Origin: an uncultured Collinsella sp.
GTDB taxonomy: Bacteria; Actinomycetota; Coriobacteriia; Coriobacteriales; Coriobacteriaceae
Direction: 5' to 3'
Assembly (NCBI GenBank): GCA_900542825.1
Contig: UQOY01000004.1
Coordinates: forward strand, 1-64,000
DNA: 64,000 nucleotides
Part shown: positions 43,083 to 52,496 of the stretch, one piece after another
Layout: every line of letters begins with the position of its first letter
Position numbering within the stretch: the stretch's first letter is position 1
Notes under the pieces: model-generated
What the model saw: only the letters and a program-made list of their open reading frames with translations
Database searches by the model: none
What the model was told of the DNA's origin: nothing
Translations under genes and position numbers: made by a program

Positions 43083-44828
43083 GTGGCCGACCAGGACATC
43101 AAGATGCTCATCGAGCGCATTATGGCCGAAGCTCGGACCCATCAGTCTGCTCGCTTCTCAAACGAAGTCTATGCTGACGAGCCGATTCTCAAAACCGGTC
43201 GTCAGATGCAGAATTTCCTTCCCGACCAGTACCGCAAGATGCGCGAGATATCGCGCTGGCAGGATGACCCCAAAGGCGGCGCGGGTCGCTGGCTGTCGGA
43301 GGCGGAGCTCTTTTACCGCCAAGGCCTGCTGATGGCCGACTTTGAAGACGACTGCCCCTACAACGGCACATTCAAGTCGTACTTTCCCACCTACAACGCC
43401 ATGAGCGATCGGCAACTGCGCGGCTATTTTACCTGGCGTGCCCAAGTGCGCCGCGGAACCGTCGAGGAAACGTCTACGTCCTTTGCCTTCCTGTATCTCT
43501 ATGAGCTGATCTGTGGCATTGGCGTAGATGACCCACTTGATGGTTTTAACAAAATCAAGGCCTTTTGGGATGCCTACCGCGCCTTCGAGCCCGGCATCGA
43601 CCGGTTTGCACGCGTGTGGCTGCAGGACTACGCCGTGTTCCACGGACTCGACCCCAAGCTGCTTCGCGACTCTGAAACCGTCATGTTCGACAACGCCCTC
43701 ATCGAGCTGCGCCGCGCGGCTCGAGACCTTGCACCTACACCGACGCCGTCGGCCCAAGTCCCCAAGCGTCGCAAAACCTCCGAGCCCACGCTCCCCCTTC
43801 CGCCCGACGAGGCAGGCGAGGAGCGACTCATGACCGCTATAAACGCCCTCTCCACGTACAACCTGAATAACTCACGGCTCGACCGTTCCCACCATCGCGA
43901 CCTACGACACGCGGCATGCGCCGTGTATGTCCGTATGGCGCGCTACTATGACACGCACCGAAAGACCGGCATCGTAGCGAGCTTGTTTGGGGAGGAGACG
44001 GCCATGCCCTACACCATGTTTGCCTCGGCCGTGTTCTTTGCGCCCGAGCGCCACGAGGACTGCGAATATCGCCTGGACCCCATTCACATCTACCGCTGCC
44101 AAAATGGCTTTTGGGAATGCATGCGTATCCACGGCAGCAGACAAAAAAGCAGTAAGCTCGGTGAGATGATGCGCGCCTGCGACCAACGCCTACGCCTGGC
44201 CCTAGACCCCACCCACCCCCTGAAGGAGGAGAAGGTCCCCAAATATCTGGCCAAGATCATCGATGACGAGATCGTGGCATGGCTTTCGTGGGATGCCGCA
44301 CACCAGCCCATAAAGATCGATATCGATCTGAGCCAGCTGGGACACATTCGGAGCGCCGCCGCGCAAACGCGCGAAGCGCTTTTGATCGATGAGGAGCGCG
44401 AGGACGATGTGCCTGCGGAAGCCGAGGCGACGTTTATCGAGCAACCGAACACCGAGTCTGCGCCCGGCATGACTGCCGAACCTGGCGAGATGACCATACG
44501 GCATGACGAACCCGACGAGCCGACTGTCTCCACCGAAGAGTTTGGCGTCGTGGCACCGCTCCTTGTGTCTGCGCCCGCGCCCACTGATGCCGCGACCGAA
44601 CTCGCGCCCGCCGCAGCCGCCTATCTGCACGCACTACTCGAGCAGAACGCGGCACAGGCGACATCGGCAGTGGAGAGGTCGGGCCAGAGCGAGGACATGC
44701 TCGTCGACAGCATCAACGAGGCGCTCTTTGACCTGGTGGGTGACACCGTTATCGAGTTTGGAGCGGCAGGACCGCACATTATCGAGGATTACGAAGCAGA
44801 CGTGAGAGGATACCTAGACCATGAGTGA
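43083..44828 (+). CDS. TerB-N domain protein (first gene of BREX-like accessory module)
   Basis: 581 residues. Residues about 70-215 match the TerB-N pattern: W-EA-LFYRQGLLM, then MSDRQLRGYFTWRAQVRRG and SFAFLYLYELICGIG. A second helical region (about 255-400) follows. The 400-520 stretch is acidic, Pro/Ala/Thr-rich and likely flexible, and the C-terminal 60 residues may be a TerB-C-like helical end. TerB-type proteins occur in stress and phage-defence islands. It overlaps the BrxD-like gene by 8 nt, so the three genes form one unit. Start is GTG with GGAGAGGAG upstream. Molecular role unknown. Confidence 0.8.
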   Translation: MADQDIKMLIERIMAEARTHQSARFSNEVYADEPILKTGRQMQNFLPDQYRKMREISRWQDDPKGGAGRWLSEAELFYRQGLLMADFEDDCPYNGTFKSYFPTYNAMSDRQLRGYFTWRAQVRRGTVEETSTSFAFLYLYELICGIGVDDPLDGFNKIKAFWDAYRAFEPGIDRFARVWLQDYAVFHGLDPKLLRDSETVMFDNALIELRRAARDLAPTPTPSAQVPKRRKTSEPTLPLPPDEAGEERLMTAINALSTYNLNNSRLDRSHHRDLRHAACAVYVRMARYYDTHRKTGIVASLFGEETAMPYTMFASAVFFAPERHEDCEYRLDPIHIYRCQNGFWECMRIHGSRQKSSKLGEMMRACDQRLRLALDPTHPLKEEKVPKYLAKIIDDEIVAWLSWDAAHQPIKIDIDLSQLGHIRSAAAQTREALLIDEEREDDVPAEAEATFIEQPNTESAPGMTAEPGEMTIRHDEPDEPTVSTEEFGVVAPLLVSAPAPTDAATELAPAAAAYLHALLEQNAAQATSAVERSGQSEDMLVDSINEALFDLVGDTVIEFGAAGPHIIEDYEADVRGYLDHE

Positions 44829-46125
44829 TACCGCACCCGCAGCGCCCCGCGTGCCCAAGCGCGTCGCTGCCGTCATTCTCAACTCGCTCAAGGGCGGCGT
44901 GGTCCCGCGCATCGGCCTTCCCTACATCACCGTAGGGCGCGAGGTCGAGATCCGCGCCCTACTCACCGACCTGAGCCTCATCGCCGACGGCGGCGCGAGC
45001 TTCCGCTTTCTAGTCGGTCGTTACGGCGCCGGCAAGAGCTTTTTGCTCCAGACCATCCGCACGCACGCCATGGGTGAGGGATTCGTTGTCGCCGATGCCG
45101 ACCTATCCCCCGAGCGCCGCCTGCAGGGCGGCCAGGGACAGGGCCTTGCCACCTACCGCGAGCTCATCCGCAACATATCGACTAAAACGCGCCCCGAGGG
45201 CGGTGCGCTCAACCTTATCCTTGATCGCTGGGTCGCCTCATGCGCCGATGCCGACGAGTCTGCCGTCAATGCCCAACTGGCCCCGCTCGAGGAAATGGTC
45301 CACGGCTTTGACTTCGCCCGCATGCTCCGCCGCTACCGCGCGGCCGTATCCGAGGGCGACGAAGAAGCTATGAGCCGCGTGACCAAATGGATTCGCGGCG
45401 AGTACCGCACCAAGAGTGAGGCACGCGCCGAGCTGGGCTCCTCGACCATCATCAGCGATGACGACTGGTACGACTACGTTAAGCTCATTGCGCGCTTTTT
45501 GGTCTGCAGCGGCTACAAGGGAATGCTGGTGCTCATCGACGAGCTCGTGAATCTGTATAAGATTCCCAACGCCATCACGCGCCAATACAACTACGAAAAG
45601 ATCCTGACCATGTACAACGACACGCTCCAGGGCAAGGCGCAGTACCTGGGCATGATCATGGGCGGCACGCCAACCTCCATCGAAGACCGGCGCCGCGGCG
45701 TGTTCTCCTACGAGGCCCTGCGCAGCCGACTCGCTCAAGGCCGCTTTGCGCGCGAGGACCTTAAGGACATGCTCGCGCCCATCATCCGCCTGCAGCCACT
45801 CACCTATGAGGAGCTGCTGGTGCTCATCGAAAAACTCATGCAGATCCATGCCGGCTACTTTGGCTGGACGCCCACGCTTACCGAGAACGACTTGGTGGAC
45901 TTCCTCAAGATCGAGTTCGGTCGCGTGGGAGCCGACACGCACTTGACACCGCGTGAGGTCATCCGCGACTTTATCGAGCTGCTCGATATCCTGTGTCAGA
46001 ACCCCGATGCAAATGTGGCCGAGCTGCTGCAAAGCGTTGGCGGCGACGCGCTGGCGCCGGCAGCCGCAACAGACGACACCGGCACTGCAGGCGGCGACCG
46101 CAACTTCGCCGAATTCACCATCTAA
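44821..46125 (+). CDS. BrxD-like ATP-binding protein (DUF2791 family)
   Basis: A 434-residue P-loop ATPase. Walker A GRYGAGKS is at 66-73 and Walker B is MLVLIDELVNLYK near 240. The region after (NYEKILTMYNDTLQGKAQYLGMIMGGTP, RGVFSYEALRSRLA) carries the sensor and arginine elements of the BREX ATP-binding (BrxD) family. BrxD accompanies BrxHI in some BREX loci; here there is no PglX, PglZ or BrxC, so it works outside BREX. It is translationally coupled to the TerB-N gene. A terminator-like hairpin directly after it may lower helicase expression. Confidence 0.88.
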   Translation: MSDTAPAAPRVPKRVAAVILNSLKGGVVPRIGLPYITVGREVEIRALLTDLSLIADGGASFRFLVGRYGAGKSFLLQTIRTHAMGEGFVVADADLSPERRLQGGQGQGLATYRELIRNISTKTRPEGGALNLILDRWVASCADADESAVNAQLAPLEEMVHGFDFARMLRRYRAAVSEGDEEAMSRVTKWIRGEYRTKSEARAELGSSTIISDDDWYDYVKLIARFLVCSGYKGMLVLIDELVNLYKIPNAITRQYNYEKILTMYNDTLQGKAQYLGMIMGGTPTSIEDRRRGVFSYEALRSRLAQGRFAREDLKDMLAPIIRLQPLTYEELLVLIEKLMQIHAGYFGWTPTLTENDLVDFLKIEFGRVGADTHLTPREVIRDFIELLDILCQNPDANVAELLQSVGGDALAPAAATDDTGTAGGDRNFAEFTI

Positions 46126-46163
46126 CCTGCCAATAAGGGACAGGTTTATTTTGGCAGGTTTTA
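46124..46163 (+). terminator. Hairpin between the BrxD-like and helicase genes
   Basis: AACCTGCCAA/TTGGCAGGTT arms (46124-46133, 46151-46160) with TTTA following. The loop holds GGGACAGG. Probably a partial terminator that tunes the helicase. Confidence 0.6.
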
Positions 46164-46241
46164 TCTGGGCAAACGCTGAGGCAGTAATGCAGCAAACCAT
46201 TGCCAGCCACGTTAAGAGGTTCGTATTTGAGAGGAGGCCCC

Positions 46242-48686
46242 GTGAACGCCTTTGACCGATATGCTCCGTTTATCCAAGACTTTATCTACTCCCACGATTG
46301 GGAGAGCCTGCGCTCTATCCAGGTTGCAGCAGCTGATGCCATCTTTAACACGCAAGATAATGTGCTCCTGACGGCATCCACAGCTTCCGGCAAAACCGAG
46401 GCAGCCTTCTTTCCCATCCTGACCGAGTTTTGGGAGAACCCGCCCGCAAGCGTGGGCGCCCTCTACATCGGCCCCCTCAAAGCGCTCATCAATGATCAGT
46501 TCGTCCGCCTCAACGACCTCTGCGAAGAGGCCGATATCCCTGTCTGGCACTGGCATGGCGATGTCTCGCAGTCGCACAAGGCTAAGCTCATCAAAAAACC
46601 GAGCGGCATCTTGCAGATTACGCCCGAGTCACTCGAAGCGCTCTTAATCCATAAGCACATGGCGATCCCGCGCATGTTTTGCGATCTGCGCTATGTGGTC
46701 ATCGATGAGGTCCACTCGCTCATGCGTGGCGACCGCGGCGGTCAGACGCTCTGCCTTATCGAGCGACTCTCGCGTATGGCAGGCGTGCAGCCCCGCCGCA
46801 TCGGCCTTTCTGCCACCATCGGAGACCCCGAGCGCACGGGCGCCCTCCTGTCGCAGGGGACGGGACGCGACTGCGTCATCCCTCGCTTTGAGGAGCCGCG
46901 CCGCGTGTGGCGTATCTCCATGGAACACTTCTACAACTCGGGCCCCCAGGCACAGCAGCGAGGATTCGAGAGCGCGGGTCCTCAAGAGGCCGAAATGCTT
47001 GCGTGCGAGCGCATCGAGGCGACGGCGCCCATGGCGCTGCCCGCCGGCGCCCAAGACATGCGTCACAGCGGACAGCTCACACAAGAGGAGTGCCGTCAAC
47101 GTCGCGAGCGGGCGCGGGGCAAGGCCGCTCCCAAAGACCGCCGCACTTCTTCGGCCCCCGAGGGCGAAGTCGACATCCCACGAGCGACCGAACAGGCACT
47201 GCTCAACCCCACCGACACCGCGCCCGAAAACGCCGATCCCGGCATGGGCTATATCTTTGAACACACGCGCGGGCGCAAGTGCCTGGTCTTTGCCAACTCG
47301 CGTGAGGAGGCAGAGGCCGTGTGCTCTATGCTGCGCAGCTACTGCGAGAGCCGGAACGAGCCCGACCGTTTCCTCATCCACCACGGCAATCTTTCGGCAT
47401 CGCTGCGCGAGACGGCAGAAGAGCTTATGCGCGACGAGGAACAGGCGCAGACGACCGTCACCACCTCTACGCTTGAGCTCGGCATCGATATCGGCCGTCT
47501 GGAGCGTGCCTTCCAGATCGACGCGCCGTTTACCGTCAGCTCCTTTTTGCAGCGTATGGGCCGCACGGGACGCCGCGATCTTCCACCCGAGATGTGGTTC
47601 GTCATGCGCGAGGAAGAGCCCGAGCCGCGCACGATGATGCCCGAGACCATTCCGTGGAAGCTCCTGCAGGGCATTGCGCTTGTACAACTCTATCGCGAGG
47701 AAAAGTGGGTCGAGCCGCCCGAGCTCGATCGACTCCCCTACAGCCTGCTCTACCACCAGACTATGTCGACGCTTGCCAGCACCGGCGAGCTCACGCCGGC
47801 AGAGCTTGCCCAGCGCGTGCTCACACTCAGCTATTTCCATCGCATCTCGGCCGATGACTATCGCGTACTGCTGCGTCACCTCATTAAGATCGACCATATC
47901 CAAGTCACCGAGGGCGGCGGACTCATCGTGGGTCTCGCGGGCGAGCGCATCATTAACAACTTTAAGTTCTACGCCGTATTCCAGGAAAACGAAGAGTTCA
48001 CCGTTCGCAGCGAATCGGCCGAGCTGGGCACGATCGTCAATCCGCCACCGCCCGGTGAGCGCATCGCCATCGCCGGACACTGCTGGATTGTTGAGGAAGT
48101 GGACTGGAAGCGCCACACCGTCTTTGCCACGCAGGTCAAGGGCCGGGTGCCGGCCTACTTTGGCGACTGCCCCGGCGACATCAATACACACGTACTCGAG
48201 CGCATGCGCAAGGCGCTCAACGAGCACGCGACATATCCGTACCTCATGGGTAACGCACGGGCCCGCTTGGCGCAGGCTCGCCATACGGCCGAGATTTCGG
48301 GTGCGGGAACTAAACCGCTCATCAACCTGGGCGGCGATACCTGGGTGCTCTTTCCCTGGCTGGGCAGCTACGCCTTTTTGGCCCTCGAGCGCATACTCAA
48401 GATTAAATGTGCCGCGGAGTTGGGCCTTCGTGGACTCGATCCGTCGCGCCCGTACTTTATGCAGTTTAAGATGAAGGCCGACGAGGAGACGTTCTTTGAG
48501 GTGCTCGCCGCCGAGGCCGAGAAGGACTTCGATCCCATCGAGCTCGTCTATCCCGGCGAGGTACCCTACTTTGACCGCTACGACGAGTTTGTTCCCGAAG
48601 AGCTCGTGCGCAAGGGCTTTGCCGAAGGCGTGCTCGACACCGAAGGCATGAAGCAGCGCGTTCTCGGCTGGCGCGACCACACATAA
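46242..48686 (+). CDS. BrxHI-like DEAD/DEAH helicase (Lhr type)
   Basis: An 814-residue superfamily 2 helicase. Motif I TASTASGKTEAAFFP near 45, motif II VIDEVHSLMRGDRGGQ near 155, SAT near 189 and motif VI QRMGRTGRR near 436 are intact. An inserted charged stretch (about 260-340) separates the RecA lobes. The C-terminal 350 residues lie outside the motor and resemble the Lhr/BrxHI winged-helix and beta region. The best start is GTG at 46242 with GAGGAGG upstream. Third gene of the TerB-N/BrxD/BrxHI module; it probably remodels DNA or RNA for the ATPase partner. Confidence 0.88.
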   Translation: MNAFDRYAPFIQDFIYSHDWESLRSIQVAAADAIFNTQDNVLLTASTASGKTEAAFFPILTEFWENPPASVGALYIGPLKALINDQFVRLNDLCEEADIPVWHWHGDVSQSHKAKLIKKPSGILQITPESLEALLIHKHMAIPRMFCDLRYVVIDEVHSLMRGDRGGQTLCLIERLSRMAGVQPRRIGLSATIGDPERTGALLSQGTGRDCVIPRFEEPRRVWRISMEHFYNSGPQAQQRGFESAGPQEAEMLACERIEATAPMALPAGAQDMRHSGQLTQEECRQRRERARGKAAPKDRRTSSAPEGEVDIPRATEQALLNPTDTAPENADPGMGYIFEHTRGRKCLVFANSREEAEAVCSMLRSYCESRNEPDRFLIHHGNLSASLRETAEELMRDEEQAQTTVTTSTLELGIDIGRLERAFQIDAPFTVSSFLQRMGRTGRRDLPPEMWFVMREEEPEPRTMMPETIPWKLLQGIALVQLYREEKWVEPPELDRLPYSLLYHQTMSTLASTGELTPAELAQRVLTLSYFHRISADDYRVLLRHLIKIDHIQVTEGGGLIVGLAGERIINNFKFYAVFQENEEFTVRSESAELGTIVNPPPPGERIAIAGHCWIVEEVDWKRHTVFATQVKGRVPAYFGDCPGDINTHVLERMRKALNEHATYPYLMGNARARLAQARHTAEISGAGTKPLINLGGDTWVLFPWLGSYAFLALERILKIKCAAELGLRGLDPSRPYFMQFKMKADEETFFEVLAAEAEKDFDPIELVYPGEVPYFDRYDEFVPEELVRKGFAEGVLDTEGMKQRVLGWRDHT

Positions 48687-48712
48687 AACCAGTCTTTTTG
48701 GGACGGGGAGAC

Positions 48713-49591
48713 TTACTTGTCGTGAAGGGCAGTGCCGAGGAAGCCGGCATCAAAAGGCACGGCTTCGGCAAAGGCATAGTCGCCGTCGCTGGCGATGAGC
48801 AGGTAGTTCTCCTCGCCGCCGAACTCTGTATCGCCACATGGGACCACCCAGGCGCGGGCGAATACCTCGAGTACCGTGGCGACGCAATCGCGCAGGAACG
48901 TCACGTCGCTCCCCCTGTTCGCACTCACGATATTGGCAACATAGATGCCCCCGGGGTTCAGGCTACCTCGCACCAAACGCAACGCCTCAACCGTCGCCAG
49001 CTCGCGTACGGGCTCGGCACCGCCAAAGCAATCGCTCACGACCACGTCGTAGCGACGATGGCCCACGCTCGTCACACCCAGATACGAGCGAGCCTCAGCG
49101 GTAATCACCCGCAGGTGATCGCCCACCGCGCGCTCCAGCTCGTCCAGGTAGAACCAGCGGCGCGCCAGGCGCGTAATCTCGGCATCGTACTCAATGACGT
49201 CCATGCGCAAGCTCTCGTGCGACATCAGCGCAAACTTGGGATAGGCAAACCCGCCGCCGCCCAGCATGAGCATACGGTCGATACCATGCCCATAAGCATC
49301 ACGCATTGCGTCCTCAGCCTCAAACACGTCGTCAAACGCGCGATAGTACGCAAAGACGGGCTCCACCCAGCGTTCGCCAATGTAACTCGCGCTTTGGTAG
49401 ACGCCGCCTTGCACCAATACGCGGACTTCGTCGCCGCCCTCATCGTGCACGCGTTTCACACGCGCCAACCCATTGCGGGTTCGCGCAACCTGCAGACAGG
49501 CAGCACGAACAGCGACGGCGGCCGCACCAAGCGCTGCGGCTCCCAGAGCAACGCCGGCAACGACGCCGGCAGAAACACTCGACTTGTTCAT
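48713..49591 (-). CDS. Spermidine synthase-like methyltransferase-fold protein
   Basis: 292 residues. An N-terminal hydrophobic segment (about 7-32, Ala/Val-rich) suggests membrane anchoring. The rest has a class I Rossmann fold like spermidine synthases: MLMLGGGGFAYPKF, MDVIEYDAEITRLARRWF, YDVVVSDCFGG and a final VPCGDTEFGGEENYLLIAS. Polyamine synthase activity is uncertain because many such proteins have other or no known substrates. It follows elp3 with stop and start adjacent, so they are one operon, and converges on the helicase gene. Confidence 0.78.
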   Translation of the reverse strand: MNKSSVSAGVVAGVALGAAALGAAAVAVRAACLQVARTRNGLARVKRVHDEGGDEVRVLVQGGVYQSASYIGERWVEPVFAYYRAFDDVFEAEDAMRDAYGHGIDRMLMLGGGGFAYPKFALMSHESLRMDVIEYDAEITRLARRWFYLDELERAVGDHLRVITAEARSYLGVTSVGHRRYDVVVSDCFGGAEPVRELATVEALRLVRGSLNPGGIYVANIVSANRGSDVTFLRDCVATVLEVFARAWVVPCGDTEFGGEENYLLIASDGDYAFAEAVPFDAGFLGTALHDK

Positions 49592-51499
49592 CTAGAGCTC
49601 CTTTTGCAGATAAAGTCCGTGGTCATAAAAACCCAAATGGCGATAGTACTCGCGTGTGCCAATCGCGCTAATCACGTTGATACGCGCATAGCCCGCGTCC
49701 CGAGCAATATGGCACGCACGCTCCACCAGCGACCGTCCCAACCCATGGTGCTGGGCTGCCTGGCCTTGATCCCCCACGCGCGCCGCCATGCCATACACGT
49801 GCACCTCGCGAATCATCGCCTCGTCCGGCGTCGTCGGCAACTCGTCCGCATGCGCGGCAACAAAAGTACGATCGGGCAGCGACAGGCGCAAAAAGCCCGC
49901 GATCTTGCCCTCGAGCGTCACCCACTGCAAAAAGCGCTCGCGCGTCACCGGCGTCTCGTACGCCACTCCCTCGTCAAGGGTCAACTCGTCCAGATCGGCA
50001 CCCGCCGTGCTGATCTCGCGATAGCGAATCTCACGCACCGTCGCACCGTCACCCCGAGCAGCTAGGCGGTTCTCAACGAGCTGACGCAGATTAGGCTTCT
50101 TGTTGCCCACCATAATGTCGTCGGAGCTAAAGTCGCGAATCATGCGGCTGATACGGCAGAACGATGGCGTCACCACGATGTCATCGGCCAGCACGTCGAG
50201 CAGTTCCTCCTCGGTATAGGGGCGCCACTCGCCACGCTCATAGCAGCCCACCAGACGCGAGCCCTCGATGAGCGCACACGGGTAAACCTTGACCTCGTCG
50301 GGCATAAAGGCCCCTTCGGTCATAAAGCGTTCGTAGTCGCGCTTGTCCCCTTCGGGCGTGGCACCCAACAAGTTGAGCATAAAGTGCGCGTGGATCTTAA
50401 AGCCAAACAGGCGCGCAAGCGAAAACGCCCGCTCGATCTGAGCCACCGAAATGCGACGCTCGTTGATATCGAGCAAATGTTGGTCGAGACTCTGAATACC
50501 CATCTGGATCTTGGTGCAGCCCAGGCGGCGGATGAGCGTAAGGGCCTGCGGCGTTACGGCATCGGGGCGCGTCTCGATAACGAGCCCCACCACGCGATGC
50601 TTCGCCGTCTCGTTGATGCGCTGTTGACGCTCAAGCTCCTCCATCGTTGCCGTCTGCCACTCGGCAACCTCGCCCCACGGCGTACCGGGGCCGTACAGAC
50701 GACGCACCGCACGGTTATAGCCGCCCACGGCAGCATCCACACGCCCCTGCTCGTCGGCAACGCCGGCAGCGAGCTCGGCCTCGTCTGTCGCAATGCCGGC
50801 AGCCCGATAGCGCTCGCGGCGCCCTGCTACCACCGGCGGCAGGGCATCGGCGGGAGCGTCATCGAGCAGGCGCCCCGCCTCGGCACGACTGATGCCCGGA
50901 CGCGCCAACATGGGGTTGGCCGCCACGCCAGCAACGGCGTCATCGTTCAGCGCACGGAAAAGCTCCGACATAAACCACGTCTGATACCCTTGCGGATAGT
51001 CACTCCAGGTGCCACCGAGCACGATAAGCTCTATCTTGTCGGTCGCATGACCCATCTGCGAAAGCGCCGTCAAACGGGCACTCACCTGCAGATACGGATC
51101 AAAGCAATTTTGCTCCGCACGGGCACACGCCGGCTCAGCGTGCAGATAGCTCTTGGGCATGCGCAGGTCGTTGGGGCAAAACAGGCAATCGCCCGAGCAC
51201 GGCCACGGCTTGGTGATGACGGTGATGGTCGCCACGCCCGAAGCCGTACGGCGTGGCTTCATGCGCAACACCTGCAGCAGTTGACCCTCCAACTCGGCAT
51301 CGACATTCCACGCAGCCCACCGAGCCGGCTCCTCACGTTTAACCCGCTGGCAGAACGGCAGCAGACGGCGCTTGGCCAAATCGCGTTTGTCGGCACCCTC
51401 ACGGCGCGCCTCGGCATGTATCAGTTTGACGAGCGCTTTGTCGTCCACGGTTTCGCCGCGACGCAGAGCCTCGAGTATGTTCAAGATAATCTGTTCCAT
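49592..51499 (-). CDS. Bacterial Elp3 radical SAM/GNAT tRNA-modifying enzyme
   Basis: 635 residues. The radical SAM half has CSGDCLFCPNDLRMP near 100, with cysteines for the [4Fe-4S] cluster, then GGTWSDYPQGYQTWFMSELFRALN, VGLVIETRPDAVTPQAL and KIQMGIQSLDQ. The C-terminal 120 residues form the GNAT acetyltransferase domain (EVHVYGMAARVGDQGQAAQHHGLGRSLVERA). Elp3 makes cm5U34 on tRNA wobble uridines in archaea and eukaryotes; bacterial copies are uncommon and act without other Elongator subunits. It heads a two-gene operon with the spermidine synthase-like gene. Confidence 0.92.
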   Translation of the reverse strand: MEQIILNILEALRRGETVDDKALVKLIHAEARREGADKRDLAKRRLLPFCQRVKREEPARWAAWNVDAELEGQLLQVLRMKPRRTASGVATITVITKPWPCSGDCLFCPNDLRMPKSYLHAEPACARAEQNCFDPYLQVSARLTALSQMGHATDKIELIVLGGTWSDYPQGYQTWFMSELFRALNDDAVAGVAANPMLARPGISRAEAGRLLDDAPADALPPVVAGRRERYRAAGIATDEAELAAGVADEQGRVDAAVGGYNRAVRRLYGPGTPWGEVAEWQTATMEELERQQRINETAKHRVVGLVIETRPDAVTPQALTLIRRLGCTKIQMGIQSLDQHLLDINERRISVAQIERAFSLARLFGFKIHAHFMLNLLGATPEGDKRDYERFMTEGAFMPDEVKVYPCALIEGSRLVGCYERGEWRPYTEEELLDVLADDIVVTPSFCRISRMIRDFSSDDIMVGNKKPNLRQLVENRLAARGDGATVREIRYREISTAGADLDELTLDEGVAYETPVTRERFLQWVTLEGKIAGFLRLSLPDRTFVAAHADELPTTPDEAMIREVHVYGMAARVGDQGQAAQHHGLGRSLVERACHIARDAGYARINVISAIGTREYYRHLGFYDHGLYLQKEL

Positions 51500-51517
51500 G
51501 CCCCCATTGTAAAGGCA

Positions 51518-51550
51518 AAGGCGCCGGAGCCCGTCACGGCTCCGGCGCCT
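51518..51550 (-). terminator. Intrinsic terminator after the DUF4097 gene
   Basis: GGCGCCGGAGCC/GGCTCCGGCGCC, a 12-bp perfect stem with a 6-nt loop, followed on the minus strand by TTTGCCTTT. Confidence 0.75.
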
Positions 51551-51596
51551 CCATCAAAGAGCGTGCCTATATGTACCAATCTCCGAAAACCGCATG

Positions 51597-52496
51597 TCAC
51601 TCCGAATCAAACGACATGTCGCCCGAACCGACCTCAAAACGATACGTGGCAGACTTATCGCCGTTATCGAATTCAAGATCCAAAATGGTCTCGCCATCGT
51701 AGCCAAGCGGAAGGAAATCGCTCTCGAAGTCGCCGCTGCCCACGGTGAGGCTCGCCTTAAAGCCCGTAGAGTTCGGAACCGTTATCTCCACATCGCCCGA
51801 GCCCACGCTTACGTCCATCGACTTCGCGGGGGCCTGGTAGAGCTCGAACGTCACATCGCCCGAACCGACCTCGGCATTCAGGGTGTGGGTAACAGTGCCC
51901 GCGAACTCGATGTCTCCCGAGTCCAACGTCAAATCGAAGTCGTGGCACGCAATGTCCGTAATCGTCAGATTCCCCGACCCCACATTCGCCGAAATGTCCA
52001 TCATGTTATCGGCAAGCTCGCGCGGCAGCTCGATGGTGACCGTACGGTCAAGCGCACGCTCGTCATCGCAGTCGAACTGGTTAATCTTGAGCGTAGAGCC
52101 CCTAATCTCGGCCAGATTTTGAGTTGCCGCATCGTAAGCAGTTACTCCTTTTGCAACGCGACCACTCTCGATGACACGCACCGGTCCATCGGAAACGTAC
52201 TTGATATCGACCGTACCCGACGTCACATCCAGGTCAAGGGACTGGAATGAGTCGGCATCGAAGGTTTCACTCGAAAGCTTTTGAGACTGAGCGGAGTAAA
52301 TACCGTCATCCAAAACATCGTCCTCGTCAAACGCATCGTCCTTACCAGACAAGCCGGATACAACATCGTTGAGATTCCACGGTCCATCAAAATGAATCAA
52401 AGTCCGCGAAGTGCCAACGACAAGCCCGATGATGAGCACAAACGCTCCGATGCCAATGCCCAAGCGCCTCTTAGACTCATGCGAGAGCTTCATCAT
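51597..52496 (-). CDS. DUF4097 (beta-strand repeat) membrane protein
   Basis: 299 residues. One membrane helix (about 13-31) is followed by an outer beta-solenoid of the DUF4097 type, seen as repeated V-G-SGD or S-GDI/V motifs (GSGNLTITD, SGDIEFAG, GSGDVTFEL, GSGDVEITV, GSGDFESDF, GSGDMSFDS). Its start overlaps the stop of the XRE gene by 4 nt, so it is coupled to it. DUF4097 proteins accompany envelope-stress or anti-sigma-type regulators; this copy may be the output or sensor of the neighbour. Confidence 0.85.
   Translation of the reverse strand: MMKLSHESKRRLGIGIGAFVLIIGLVVGTSRTLIHFDGPWNLNDVVSGLSGKDDAFDEDDVLDDGIYSAQSQKLSSETFDADSFQSLDLDVTSGTVDIKYVSDGPVRVIESGRVAKGVTAYDAATQNLAEIRGSTLKINQFDCDDERALDRTVTIELPRELADNMMDISANVGSGNLTITDIACHDFDLTLDSGDIEFAGTVTHTLNAEVGSGDVTFELYQAPAKSMDVSVGSGDVEITVPNSTGFKASLTVGSGDFESDFLPLGYDGETILDLEFDNGDKSATYRFEVGSGDMSFDSE

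Noticed and set aside
46644..48680. 678-residue minus-strand open frame across the helicase gene
   Set aside because: Opposite strand of a gene with complete helicase motifs; no family features.
43083..48686. Complete BREX system
   Set aside because: No methyltransferase, PglZ phosphatase or BrxC gene is in the window; only BrxD- and BrxHI-type proteins are present.
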